Assembly (NCBI RefSeq): GCF_016859285.1
Contig: NC_053400.1
Coordinates: 28,912,501-28,976,500, forward strand
DNA: 64,000 nucleotides
Direction: 5' to 3'
Source of the DNA: Xiphias gladius
Taxonomy: Eukaryota; Chordata; Actinopteri; Istiophoriformes; Xiphiidae
In this document: positions 1 through 13,854 of the stretch, in pieces
How the letters are laid out: every line of letters begins with the position of its first letter
How positions within the stretch are numbered: position 1 is the first letter of the stretch
The notes under the pieces: model-generated
The model's input: only the letters and a program-made list of their open reading frames with translations
What the model was told of the DNA's origin: nothing
Databases searched by the model: none
Translations under genes and position numbers: made by a program

Positions 1-3000
1 TTTATTGAATTGTCTCGGTCACGGTTAAAGACGCTGTGAGAAGGCAGTTCATGTCTATAAAATTCAGCCCTATCTTATGTATAGAGGCTGCCCTGAGATG
101 TGATAAAAAACATGCGCTGGTGGAGACATCTGAATAATATTAACATGATAGGAATGATTTTTCAAGAAATGTATTCACTTTTAACTTGTTCTGTGTGATT
201 ATTTGTTATGACTGTTGTCTAACATTTAAGTAAAACAGTACACTGCGGTCTGCTTTCTGTAAACCAGATAGCGTGTGCAGAGGATCTCTGGCCCACACAA
301 AGAGATACTGTGGCTGCAGGAAAAATCAACAAATCAACCATTTGTTAACAGTAAAAATTAAATGGAAATTTCCATCGGTGCTTTGGCAGCAATTAAAATC
401 TGCCAACTGCAGAGTCCAACGTCTAACGAAGAGGCAGAAAACCATGACTGTGTAAAACCAGGAGTTGGCTGGAGGGAGAAAGGATTTACTGTTAGTGGCC
501 TGAGAAGTAAAACAAAAATCCTAAAAGAGGACGTTGTGGTTTCTCTGCATAATCCAACAGACGTCAGTGAAAGCTTTCCAAAATAGCTGCGTGGACCTGG
601 CCCAAGGAAAATGAAACTGCAGAGTCCCTTGAACATAAAGATATTTTTCACCCTCTGAGGAATGAGGGAAGCCAAAACTGGGTACAGTTGTCCACTGGGA
701 GAATGATTTCCACATCATTGTCTCTAACGACATGTCATAGCATATACAAAATCAACTACCACGTATATAACATATAACTCTTTAGAAAAACAGTATTAGT
801 AAGTTTTGTGTTGGCATCCTGTCATTTCATTAACTGATATCAGATCCATGAGAGAATAACCAAATAAACACAATGAAAGTTCACTTAGTTATGATTTCAT
901 CCACTAAAAATGTCTGTTTCCACCATTCCACACTCATATTATGTGTATCCTTCAACACAATATCATCATAACATTTAAAGTGTCGATGTGCAAAGCACAC
1001 AACTATTCACCTAAAACTTGCAGAGGTTTCTTGGCAAAGCATGATGCAGGACCCACTCTCGTTCATTTAAAAACTACATCTAACAAAAGCCTGATCCACA
1101 CGGGCTAATGCGGTCCCCATTAAACCTAAATTAAGAGGTTATTAATTTACATATATAAAAAATAACCACAGTATTCACCCCAAAAGAAGCCATCAGGAAC
1201 ACACTAATTGGAGCCAAATTGGATAAGATCAGCAGAGAGAGACGCGGAGCAGAAAGGCCTGATAGCAAATTATCTGAATGAGAGGTAAAGCGGCATAAAT
1301 AAATTAAAACTGACCTACTGCAGTAAATGAAATCAAAAGGAAAACAGAAACCGAGGAAGCCAGTAGGAGCGTGTGGGCCGTGCGCATGAGCGTGTGTGAT
1401 CAAAGACGGGGACGGGGAGCGAAGGGAGGGAGGGAGGCTGCGACGACCCACTGAGGGGAAACAGTCGAGCAGCTCGGTGAATCACACCAGGTCTGGGGTT
1501 TACATTCAACAGATATTTGCACAAGAGGGAAGGAGAAGTTATTTGAGAAAATATGGCGGCTAAAGGGAAATTTCAACCCACGCCAGAGACATGCAGAGAA
1601 ATGTTGAGGACCTGTGGCTCAATTCAAACACCGGCCCACCATTGTTCTGTCCAAATGCTTCATCTTGACATTGGTGCAAAACAAAGTTTCACATCAAACA
1701 GTATGTCCACTCTATGGCGCTGGTATCTGGATGTAAAACTGATCAGAAGATATGTTCCAAATATAGAATAAAATATCTCACTCATTTTACAAATTAGGAC
1801 ATTTTATCGAAAGCAGATCCTGTTTGCAAAATCAGCATTTAAAAATAAGCTATTTTTAAACAGCAGACTGGTTTTGGTCACTTCATATCCATCATACAGA
1901 CAGAAGACTGGTCTCAATCTTCTCATCTAACCCTTGGCAAGAAAAAAAAGCGAAAATAAACATATTTCCAAAATGTCAATATTTTCCTTTACTTTTAGGA
2001 AATGAAAAAGTCAACAGTGACTTGAAGCCTGAGATACAAAGTGTTTACTGTAAAACTGAACCAGCACCGAGATCGTTCCCCTAACTTTAATCAAAGTGCT
2101 TTTGTTGCCTAAATCTAACTACACATGGGACCCGGGACTCAAACTGACGCCGGGAGGTTTGAGAGTTATTTTCCCTCGGTATATATACCGGGTGCTGACC
2201 CCTAAATGTACCGAGTATTTCGAGTATTGAATGTTGACATGCCGGTATTGAGCGGATGTAAAACAACATGTTTTTACTTAACTTACTGTGATAATGCTGT
2301 TGACGCTACATGTATACTTCTACTGTAAATAATCAAAACCCTACTAACTCATATGTATGTCGTATCATGACATTAGCAGAAACAAAACATAACCCGGAGA
2401 CAGTAAAAAGGTAATTAAATCAAAATGCAAAACAGTTACTAACACTGACAGACAACTAAAAGTTGTGTAACGTAACCAGACCGCAGCAGCGGGTCTCTCC
2501 AAAGTCTGCGGGCAGCAGGATTCAGGAGTAATAGCCACATGCTAACAAGCTAATAGGCTACCAGGCACTCAGTCTACTGTCTGTTTCCGGTACGCGAACG
2601 TATCCGTCAAGCCCTGAGGCATCCTCTCTACAACTTCCGGTCAGCGATTCGTTTCCCGACACGTATTTGGAAAAACAAATTATTAGTATATAAACATAAT
2701 TTCTTGGAGACAGAGTTGAAACAACCAATATGGAGAAAAAAAATACTGGGGAGTGTAAGTGTGTGAGACTCGGTTGGTTCAGTTGCAATGATTCACTCGT
2801 TGGCCAGCTGCCGCTGCTTGGGATTAATCTTTGTAAAATGCTCTTCCGTCCCCTCGGCTCTCTGTTTCTGTTTACCGTGACGGTGCACTGTAGAGAGAGG
2901 TGACCGAGGCAATGTGCGACTCCCGCTGTGATGTTTCGTTTAGAAAGCTACTTTAACTTTTCCTAACCAACAGTTACTTGATTAAGATGTTACCCAAATT

Positions 3001-4182
3001 GTTCGAGACATCTAATACAACACCATGAAATTGGTGCGAAACTGCTTAAGAGCTGAAAATTTCCCCGCGTGCACAATACGGAGATTCAAGGTTAGCCCTT
3101 GAAAGAAATGACCCCAAACCAACACAGATGCGGTAACCATGCTGTGCACTCTGTGTTAAAATGATGAGCTTCAGGCAAACCGGTATCTGCTGAGTAAATC
3201 ACCTATTTAAGCATCTCTCCATTCATTAGCTATCCCAAACCAAGGACCTTCTTGCTGTGAGATGATAGTGCCAAACATTGAGCCACTGTGCCGCCCCACC
3301 CACAGAAGATGTACTGTAGAAAGAAAAAAGAAAAGAGTCCCTCCAGACACTATAGGTGCTGGGAAGGCTTTCTTAAAACGTGTTGAAATTTTATAGAATA
3401 ACAGGGGAAGGAGCAGTGGCAACAACAAAATCAATCATTTTTGTTATAATCAGAATTTCTTTATTTTTTTTCCAGAAGGGAACCTCAGCCAAAAAGGGGC
3501 AGTGAGTGTCTTTAGCCAATACAGACACTGTAATCTGTATGTCCTCATGTAAACAACGATATTAAGCAACTACTTAGCTACTAAGTTAAAAGCGGCGTTG
3601 TGTGAACAGAAACACAGAGCAAGATGTGCCATCTTTCACAACAACATTTCACTTCTTACTAATACTAGTTTCAGTTTTGATTTACTGAGGACTTTCCTCC
3701 GCACCTGTGTTTACTTCATTTATGAGTGACAGGAAGACTAATCGTGGATGTCTAACTGTGATGAATGAATGGAGCACACATCTACAAACAGCAAATTTGC
3801 ACTTTGGCAGTTTTAAAATTCCTACTGTCTTTTATCCCCCCCCCCCCCCCTTTTTTTTTTTAATCATATCTGGGCACAAAAACAATATCATTTCCCAACT
3901 TTTTCAGTATAAAAAAGGCACACAGTAAATGTTATTGTTTGTGGCAATCTGCACTGCATCAGTCTCACCTCCAACCTCCTCCTCTCGCTGTGACTCCCGT
4001 CCCAGTGTCCTTAAATGCGCATGAATTGGCACTGCAGCGTTATGGTACACAGTAACTCCTATGCACAATTACAAATCAAACCATTTGCATGGATCGAGAT
4101 GAAGTGTGTGTGGGGGATCTCGGTCTTTGCAGACCGTGAAACTGACTCATCTTCATGTAAGCCTGCTGATTGGTTGCATTTG

Positions 4183-4208
4183 CACACACACACACACACA
4201 CACACACA
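4183..4208. repeat. (CA)n microsatellite
   Basis: Thirteen uninterrupted CA units are seen directly. They are followed by an imperfect CA/GC-rich tail to about 4240. Confidence 0.9.
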
Positions 4209-6360
4209 AGCGCCCATGCCCGCACACATGCACGCACAGTGAGATACACCCCAGGCCCTTTTAGAGCGAGCATTAGTCAGTCCACATAAACGCATCTAGT
4301 CACTCCAAAGCAGGAGGGCAGAGAGAACGAGTGGGAGACGAGGTCTGTAGAGGTCTGGTCATGGCAGCCATTTTCCAACGCGTGCAAACGCTGCTGGGGC
4401 AGGACAAAGGCCGAGAACGCTTTGACGTTGGGGAGCCGGGCTCAACTTTACATAACAGTGATCGATACAGGAGGAGACACCCCCTGATCCAGGTTTATCT
4501 AGGACTTGTGTGTAAACCGCGGGCTGAAACCTGAGGTCGTCTGACTGTAATTGATGTTGACTCACATGTGGCACTTACATAACTTGATATTACCCATCAG
4601 CATGTAACATTAACGCTTTGTCATACTGTCTAGAACTAGTGGAGAAGACACTCAGACAAGGGGCGTGTATTCAGTTGCGCAAGGCAATAAATCATTTTCT
4701 GCTTTGATGTGTTCAATAGCACCGCAAGCGAGTAATATACCGTGTCTCTGTAATGTCTGTTAGATAATGGTGATATACTACTTTGTAAGATGTAATCACT
4801 GCAACCTTTTTTTTTCCAAGCTGCTGACATCTAACAGACCACGGAAAAATGCAAGAAAACCAAACAGGTTTTGGAGAAAAAGGATCCAAGCAGAGGAGGG
4901 ACCGTTACCAGTTGACAGAGTGCGCAACCCAATATTGTGGGTGATGAGGAATCGATGTACCACCCGGTGCATTGAGATTTCCATCCAACTGCAGACACAC
5001 AGGTTTTGTAGAAAAAGCAAGTCAGTTGTAGCAAACTGAGTACGGTTAATGTATGGTATACTGTATGCAAGAGCACTCTACTCTTGCTTCAACTGGAAAT
5101 CCTACTTTTATCGCCGTAATGAAACACATTTTGATGCCGGCGCGAGCGAAGCCGAGGCGCCTCGGGACAGACACTGGCAGTTAAACAGATCTCTGGAAAG
5201 TTCCTCCGTGGACAATTTGTTTGTCAGCTGGTTTGATAAGTGTGAAAGGTGGTGTGAAATAGTTTGTCTCATGCCCTTTGTTGTGCATGAATCCCTCAAT
5301 CGGAAACAGATGATGTGTGCTGGGGGATTAGCCGACTGACGCGCTGCCAGCACTGCGTGTCGGTATCCCGACAGCTCAGCTGCTACACGGGTACCTTTCA
5401 CGAGAACTAATTCAAAGCTGCATTCATGGATTTAGCCATTAGGCAGCTGAAGAACTCCAAATTACGGTGACAGATACACAACCTTGAAAAAGTATGTCAT
5501 TAGGTTGGTCTATTGACACATCCAGTAGACAAGAAGCAACATTATCAGCCCATCAGAGTCATGTATCTATCCACCTGATGAATGTAAGTCCAGTGTTTAC
5601 TCTCCTTGTCTTCGCGTGGGTCTCCACAAGCTCCAGAGGAACTATCTGAGCCTCTTAACTTTGGCTTTCTTCGGGGTGCGGCGGGTTCACCAGAGCTCGT
5701 TTGCTGCGTATAGGGGTTGATGAGAGCAGTGTAATGGAACCACGCAGTCAAATAGCAGCCTGTGCAACCACAACAGTTACATAAAAGAGGCTAGAAAGCT
5801 CCACAGAGAACCAGAGTTGGTCATAATTCTCTGCCGCTTTGTAAATACAAATTGCTCATAGTCAGTATAAAAAGCATTCATTAATGGGCCTTTCATTTTG
5901 ATTAATAATATTCCTTATTAAATTACATTTAAATGTTCCACTAGGCTCGGTCTAAAAACAGACTTAAAAAAAAAACACACCTCCACACTGCTGCTTTAAC
6001 ACATTCCAGTCTGATGTTCTAAAGAGAAGAAAATCTAACAGGAAATTTGTTGTAGGGTGTTATTTTGCTAAAGTTAAGGCCGCATGAGATGTATGCTGTA
6101 GCCTAATATAGCAGGTCTACATGAATAATGCACATAATTTGACTCATCATTAGTCAGAGCCTCTCTAAAGCCTTCTCCTGTTCTGTGGGTGACATTATTC
6201 AGCGATGAGAAAGAGCAGATTTTTTTGATTGAAGGAAGCTCTAAAGTTGTTATAAACCTCCAACCTCAGTTTGTGCACAGTAACTGTAGACTGCGATTGT
6301 ACTGTCTCTTCTCTTTTAAAATTGGACAGAGGGACTGAAATTTAAATTTGCCTCGCCAAA

Positions 6361-6389
6361 AAAATAAATAAATAAATAAATAAATAAAT
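6361..6389. repeat. (AAAT)n microsatellite
   Basis: About seven tandem AAAT units are seen directly, bordered by AT-rich sequence. Confidence 0.85.
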
Positions 6390-6988
6390 TAGCAACTGCA
6401 CAAGTGTCATGTCATATCCAGACTGATGTCATATAATTTTGGACAATGACAGCATATTAATGTGACGCCCTGCCTGGCCCCACCATCCCCATGTCATCAG
6501 GTCTGGTCTTGTCCTACAGGAGTCCTTGGTTTACAGGAGGGAGAAATTGTCTGTTCTCTAATCCAATCAAGACCAGCTCAAGGTATTTTTAGGCAAACTG
6601 TTCTTGCAGCACGCAGTCGGCATTTAGTTTCATTTCTGACTGCCACTGACCCGATGAGATGTTGTTGATAACGAGGAGTAAAATCACATGAATGGCCAGT
6701 TGTTATGCCAGGCAAACACATTGCGCTGACTGTCAAAGTTTGAGAGAAGCAAACGTGCACCTAAATTGTTATTTTATTATATTTTCACACATCCAAAGGC
6801 CAAAATCAGAAAGTCTTAGTCATAAGAAATTAAGTTTTATATACGACTTTAAATTTCTGATATGACTCTAATGGGTTCCTTGTATAAATTTTTTTTTGTA
6901 TGTACAATGTTATGACTAACTCCACGATTTGCCCTCCGTGTAGTGTATTTCAGTGATTACAACTAACCTGCTTAAACCAATTTCCGAA

Positions 6989-7225
6989 CTAGAAAATGCG
7001 CTCGGTAGAGCCCATACCTCTGCCAATGGCCATTGTCAAACAACATACACCAGACTTCAGAGGAAAAAAAAAAAAAAATCTAATTCCTAGTACATGATCC
7101 GGATCTGCCCCAAAATTGAATAGGTTGTTCTCTGGCCCATGCCCCATCCCTCCACCAAGTTCGGTGCATGTCGGTTCCGTCATTTTTGTGTAGTCCCGCC
7201 GACAAATAAACAGACAGACACGAGT
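6989..7225 (-). repeat. Dispersed fish repeat, 'acaaacagacag'-tailed
   Basis: The text runs from 'ctcggtagagcccatacctctgcc' through an A-run at 7063-7077 to 'ccgccgacaaataaacagacagac'. I recognise this wording as a repeat common in teleost genomes, including the 'accaagttcggtgcatgtcggttccgtcatttttgtgtag' middle part. The class (SINE-like or the 3' tail of a non-LTR element) cannot be fixed here, and the strand is a guess. Recognition is from memory, not from an alignment. Confidence 0.5.
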
Positions 7226-7848
7226 GATCACGTAACGTCCTCGGTGGGGGTAAGAGGTAAGAGTGATATTTTTTGCACATCAAACAAGCCTGATGATTGC
7301 ACAGTATGGCCTCGTATAGTCGCATTTGCATGTTTGGTGCGTAAATTTTGCTGATTTTTGAAATGTGGTGGACAATGAGAACAGGAAATTTGTCCCTGGG
7401 TTTGTTTTTTTCCTCTCATCCAGTGGTATACAGGTCGTATTTCATGAATCTGAACAAAAAACAGCAACATCTTGAGGACCCTTTAGATATCTTGATTATG
7501 TTTAACCATTTGAAAAACTTTTCTTTTTTTTTTTACTATAAGGCTGACACTTCATGGTGACATGATGCTATCCACAAACATTATCTGCTTTTCCCTGTAT
7601 CACCTGCAGTGACCAACATCACAGTCAGGGAAGCAGCAGTGTTAATTTTATTGCTTTGCTATTTTTCCTAATCCTTTTTTCAAACCCCTTTTCTTTTTCT
7701 TTTTTTTCGTTCAAGAGTGGGTTAAATTATCAATTTCATGCTAAGGTGTGGGAGCTGGTGCACTGATAGTGTGCGTGGTATCCATCAATAGATGACTCCT
7801 GCATGCCAATCGACTTTACCCCCCAACGATTTTGCAGACACATACTGA

Positions 7849-7874
7849 TGTGTGTGTGTGTGTGTGTGTGTGTG
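7849..7874. repeat. (TG)n microsatellite
   Basis: An uninterrupted TG tract is seen directly, preceded by 'actgatg' and followed by 'tctgtttc'. Confidence 0.9.
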
Positions 7875-10800
7875 TCTGTTTCTTAACTCCCACAGCTGAT
7901 GATCGGCATCTGCGGCCCCTCAAAAGTTTACGGGACCAGCAGGGCGCCAGTCCTCTGCTCCCCAGCTCATCTTCACGGGGGAGCGGGAGAGAGAACTTTT
8001 TTATGGTTGAGCAGCGCCTCCATTTAATGAAATCTCAAGCTTGTTCATACAAAGCTGCAGCACTGTGAAAATGAGGGGAAAAAAGCCCTCAACTTGATAT
8101 GACAAATCTTTGAAATGCTTACCTTTCCCAATGCCATAACAAATCTGTAATCCTCTGTTGCCCCAGATTGTCTGTGCATGACAGCAAACTTAATCAACAT
8201 TTTGACCACACATACCTCTGTGTACACTGCAGGTAAACTCACAAAACAGGATGCCTTATCATATCGTAAATACTGATTTGTAATATATATTTTATTATAT
8301 TTCCCACCAATTTTTTTTTTTTTTAATAACTTAAAGGCAATAACGTAATACAAAAGCGGCTGATTTTTCTGTGGGTGAGGAAACCCAACACGGAGGCGTG
8401 TGTCTAATTAGAAATACAATATACACATTTAGAATGAAGTAACATAAACAACGATAAAGTCTGGGATACTGTCAGATTAATGCAGCCAATTTGAAAGACG
8501 GGAGACAGTGGAGTGTAAAGAATCAGGTGTAAAGAATCAGGTTGCTATCGTTCAGTAGAGGGACATTATGTAACTGCTGCATGGAAACCATGAGCTGGTT
8601 TAGATTTACACTGGGGCTGTAATCCCAAGTGTACTTTATTAACTGCTCTCGTCAGACGGGACTGTGAACACGGTGTTTACGTGGAAAATCGGAGATGACA
8701 AGCAGTCTTTGTCAAGTACATGATGACCCGGAGCAATTAAGATGTTAGCGTGGACCAGTTAATTGGTCAATGAAAGGGCAAGTTGTCCTATTAACTGTTT
8801 GTTACACTGCTCATGTGCATTTCACTACGATAGCGGTTTGCAGATTAACCGCCGAAATTCTTAGTCCTTTTTAAAACAACCCATCCTTGATCTCAGACAG
8901 TTGTAAAAATCAGCGGGCTTCCTATTTTTGGCAGATTTTATCAGCTGAGGCAGGCGGCTAATTAAACTAATATTAGCTTCATGAGTTGGTTGAAAACGCG
9001 GTCTCAGGCTCTGCTTTTGATGTGTCCAGCTCTGACAGTCTTGTAAATTAGCACCCGCTACATACATACGTGATATTTTGCTACAAGAGTGAAGCTAAGC
9101 TAACGGATCCAAGGCCAAAAGTCCGCATCCTCACCAGCAGATGGTCCCCACAGAAGACTAAAAAAAAATAAAGAAACAACCTTGTTCTTGTATTGCAGTG
9201 TAAAGCTAGTTAAGCCTAGTGTTATGAGTATAAGGAAAATGTTAGATCAGACTGTCAGCTGCTAAGCTACGATAAGCTTCTTAGCTTCCACTCTTAATCG
9301 TATTGTCAAACAGTATGTTTCACTTTTAATATTACAAGAGTAAAGACTTTTAGGATGATAACTAACCAGTGTGTTTGGCGTTTGTAACACCGCCTCGGGT
9401 TAACGCTGCTCGAGTGTGATCCAGTAAAGAGCAAGGCGACTGCTAATGTTTGCTTAAGCTCTCATGTGACCGGGTGCCACGGGTCGGGGGAATACTACAG
9501 TTAGCCAATGATGTGCCCAATTGGACTTGGAAGTGATGGGTCAGCTTCATAGATGTGCAGTAAACACGCAGATGCCAGGTCCGGCTTGTCCGAAGTGTCT
9601 CTGCTGCCGCCATATCGCGGCAGCGTTCCGGCCAGTTCAGGCAGCAGAGAACGCCGGAGCTCTGTGCTGCATTTGGGCTGGTTTAATGAGAGAAATCCCA
9701 CAACCGTGCAACAGGTAATAACATTTTACAGGTGAGAAGTTATTTTACGATATTTTACTGTTAAAAACGTGTTGAATTTGATTTACTAATATCAGTACTC
9801 TTTCTTTTAAGTGAACATAAGTTAAGTGACTACCCTGATACTAAGTTAAGCTAATTTAAAGGGAAAAAAAACACATGCACACACGCACACACAAATATAT
9901 GTCTGTATGTTTAAATGAGCAAAATATAAAAATTAAAATAGAATTGAATTGTGATGCTTGCCAAAATGTGCTTAATCTTTTAAGTCTAGTATTTCTTGTA
10001 ATTATGTCTTTTCAAGTTATTAAGTATTTATTTATATAAATCTTCATTTTAATTGAATTTCCAAAATTATAAAAGAAAATTATAGAACTATGCAGTAAGA
10101 CAAAAGAGTATTCATAGAAAAATAACTGGAAAGTGTAAGTCCATCTTAAAAAAATTATAGAAACTGTTGTTATTTACAAAAGATAAAGTATTTTGGTATG
10201 AAAACCCACATTTCTAATTTAACCAAGTATCGTGTATCATCAGTACATGTCTGGTGCTTGTAAAAAACCAAACTGCTTGAAAATCAGCTGAGAATTCATT
10301 GAGTTATGAGGGTTTTAATTATGAACAGACTTCCTGCCTTGATAGACTTACATGCATCAGTAGCCACAGCTTCCCCGACCCAATATTGCGCCTTCATTAA
10401 CTACGTGTATCCATCTCTGGGTTGGGTTACTACTACAGGTGGTAAGCTTGTTTACCGGACATGCTCACGATTGCACCGCATGTTAGAACATGTAAAAAAA
10501 AAAAAAAATTAAATCCATTCCTACCTTTAGTGCTTTTGGTTTTGGAAAGGCCACAGAAGCCATTGTCCAAACTTTTTTTTAAATCCAAAGCTTAACAGAC
10601 CTGCTGTGCCTCGTTAAAGTTGCTAAGCTATGATTGGACGGTCTTTGTTTGGGGGAGGGGTTTAGCAACAGTACCTAACAGAACCGGTACCAAAAAAAAC
10701 AAAACAAAACACTGGGGAAGTTATTTCTCACCCTGGCTAAAAGCCCGTTGTCCTTATCTCACCACTCACTGCTTTTGGCTCAGCTTTCTCTGACCAATAG

Positions 10801-13800
10801 GTTTGGACGGCAGCTCAGCAATAATCGGGGTCAACCGCCCCTCTCACGATGAAACTGATGACTCCCGTCCCGTCCCGTCCCGTTTAAACTGCCGTTAACG
10901 ATTTTACAAGAAGGGTCGCTCACGCCGGCTCATTTTTAAAGGGAACAACAATTTTCATAAACACTCACAGGATGACAACAGGCACGATCGTCTGTTGTGT
11001 GTGTTGGCAACGCAGCTCGCTGACAGCCCTTTAGCAGGCCTGATTAAGGCATTGGCAGGACAGATTGTTTTCATGTTGCTTTGGTTACTTCCAAGGAAAA
11101 TATTTTATCAGTGAAGCACGAAGGCTCGTCTATCCATTCATTATTTACAATAGCTATTTAAAACAATACATTTAAGATTCTTTTCTCAAGAATGCAGGCA
11201 TTATCAAGTTGTGCCGGTCTAGGTCGTTTTCCTTGATAAATGATTTTTCGACAAAATCGTTGCATTTATGAAAAAAAAAAAAAAATTGACCAGCTGGGTC
11301 AGCTGGAACAACTGTAAGAGCAAGAAGAACTTTCCTGGTCAAATGCTTTACATTCAACCATTTATTTTTTTACAGGCAATAAAATTCACTTATTTTGGCT
11401 GTTTAGACCTTTACTCAGGACTGTGCACACTTTGCACCTTAATAATACAATGAAGTATTGAGTGAACACACATGAAAGACGTTACCACTCTCCTTTAAAC
11501 GGCCAGCATCTGCCATTAAGCATTCACTTGGGAAAAACAACGTGGAAAACAGCAGAATTGGTAAAGAGCTGTTCAGCCGCCCGCAAAAGCAGATTCAACA
11601 ATTAAACAATTTAATTCCACAATTTTAACTACTCTCATTCATGGCAGCAATAGTGGGTTTGTTACCACCACTCCGACCACTAATAAGTGGCCTATCACAT
11701 TAAATGTACCCTGCAGAGATTTTTTTACCACTCTGGAGCAACGTTTTGATGTGTGGGTCAGTGTTTTGCTTGTGTCAGCCACGCACACACAAGCGCACAG
11801 GCAAGCCGATGACATAATACACAGCCGTGCCAATGGTTTCACACTATTCCCCTGCTTGGTAGCGTGTCTGTTGGACTTCAAGCGTACACACGATGCTTTT
11901 TGGTGAGAAAACACGCAATTTAACACACAACTAGTGCCCCCTGCATACCTGCGGCCTCGGGCCATTCCAGGCATAGTTCCACCCACCTTCAACCTGTGCA
12001 GGGATCTAATCAGCCATAACAACTATGAACACTTAAAAATTCACATTGCAAGGTCCAATATAAAAAAACTGACTCTTCCCACATTATACTACTATTATTA
12101 CCCTTTACAGCCTGCTACTAAATCCCACCATCCATTCCAACCTTTGGAAATAGAATAATACTTGTCATCACTTGGGATGTGTTTTATGTCCTTCCAAATG
12201 ACAAAAGCATTACGTGGACATATTACGAAAACGTAGATGTGGTTTGAAGGACTGAGCTACCCAGTTGTCTACAAGCTGTTTTCAGCAATGAATATAAAAA
12301 AAAAGAGAGAGAGAGAGAGATCATCTAAAAAAAAAGTGACTTGAATTTTGGGCAGGGGCATCAACAGTGAAATAAATGGATTTATCTCACGGCTGACACA
12401 TTCAGTTGCCCGTTTATTTAATACACCTATCTGAAAATTAACGCAACAATATCTAATACAACAGCCGTGTATTAAATCTTAGGATGTAATGACAGTATGT
12501 GTTGTATGTTGTATAAATTGTAAAAGCCGTGATTGTTCCGTGTGAATATAATGAGCTTGACTGCCTTTGTGTAGGTTATAATCTTACAGAGGCATTGATT
12601 CAACTTCATAGTAATTTTGGAGCCTGTAGTTTTATGGTGCTGTTTAACTGTATCGTGTTATGCTGAACATATTAGAAACAACTCTCCTAATAACACAACA
12701 CAAACTCCAGTCCTCAAAATAAACCTGGAGTTCTCCAGAATAGTTTCAACAAAAACTGAACATATAACCTTCGTCGAGATAGGATTTGTTGAAGGGCTTC
12801 TGTAGGAGACTGCATTAGTTTTAAGGTGTACAGCAGTTGATGTTATGTCATAGCCATAGCTGTACACTGTAAGGTTGTCCTTTACTTGCATGGTGTCCTT
12901 GTCTCCGTGTGGGTCACCTTTGGGCGCTTCAGTTTCCACCCACGGTCCAAAAACGTGGGTCAAGGAAAACCGGAAATTCTCATAAGGAGTGAAAATTAGT
13001 AAAAATGTGTTCGTCTGTCTTCATGTTAGCTCTGTAGATAACTGGACAGCCATGTCCCCAGCCTCTCACCCAGTGTATACTGGGAGGAGCTCCGGCCCCG
13101 CCGTGACCCTGAACGGTTTTAAGCAGATGTGGAAGATGGATGGACGTCTTGGATGCGGCCGGGAGTCATTTTTTGAGCAGCTAAATGAGCCGTTTTGTCA
13201 GCAGGGTCAGCCGTGACTTTGACCTACGGCTGTCAGCACAATTTGGCTTCTGTTATGCAGAGCAGGTCGTTGCAATCTGGAAGAGTCGACTGTCACATGA
13301 AATGTAGCGTCTGGACTGAGGGGTGTGAGGAGCCTAATTCAATAATACATCAATTAAAGCGGATGCCAACGTGACGACCACAGCGGAAGATCTGAATCTG
13401 AGTCTGTTACATTTACCTGATCAGCTGCGAGTCACTTAAGCTCTGTTACCGTTCTGCTTTTTAGTAGTTCACTCTTTTCCCAGTTTATGAACATTATAGA
13501 TGTGTAAAAGGTTGCGTGTGCCGTACAGGTACACGCACTTGTGTAAAAATCAGTGCGATGCAGTGAAACAGTATTATTTCATTGGTTTCCATGTTTTTGA
13601 ACATTTTAGTGAATGTCCCCCTCTTCGTCCTGCCATGATCGATTCTTCAGTGAACAAGACTTCAAACGTATGAATTACAAACCGATGAGAGGGCCCCCTT
13701 CGTCAAAGCTTTGGCCGCGTCCGGGGCGGGAAAAGCGTGGCTGGATAAATGTAGGACAATACCACCGTAAAGCTAACACCAGGCTGTATTACGCTAGGCC

Positions 13801-13823
13801 AGGTTAGGGCCCCCATTGAGCAC

Positions 13824-13827
<4 letters not shown>

Positions 13828-13852
<25 letters not shown>
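13828..13852. repeat. (CA)n microsatellite
   Basis: An uninterrupted CA/AC tract is seen directly between 'cacctct' and 'tcacatat'. Confidence 0.9.

Positions 13853-13854
<2 letters not shown>

Larger units (their letters stand above)
1..6988. other. Intergenic DNA, no gene recognised
   Basis: AT-rich DNA. All open frames are short, lack family resemblance and are not joined by convincing splice signals. It contains a C/T homopolymer run near 3837-3861, a (CA)n tract at 4183-4208 and an (AAAT)n tract at 6361-6389. I see no promoter or RNA gene that I can support. It lies on the far 3' side of kcna4. Confidence 0.6.
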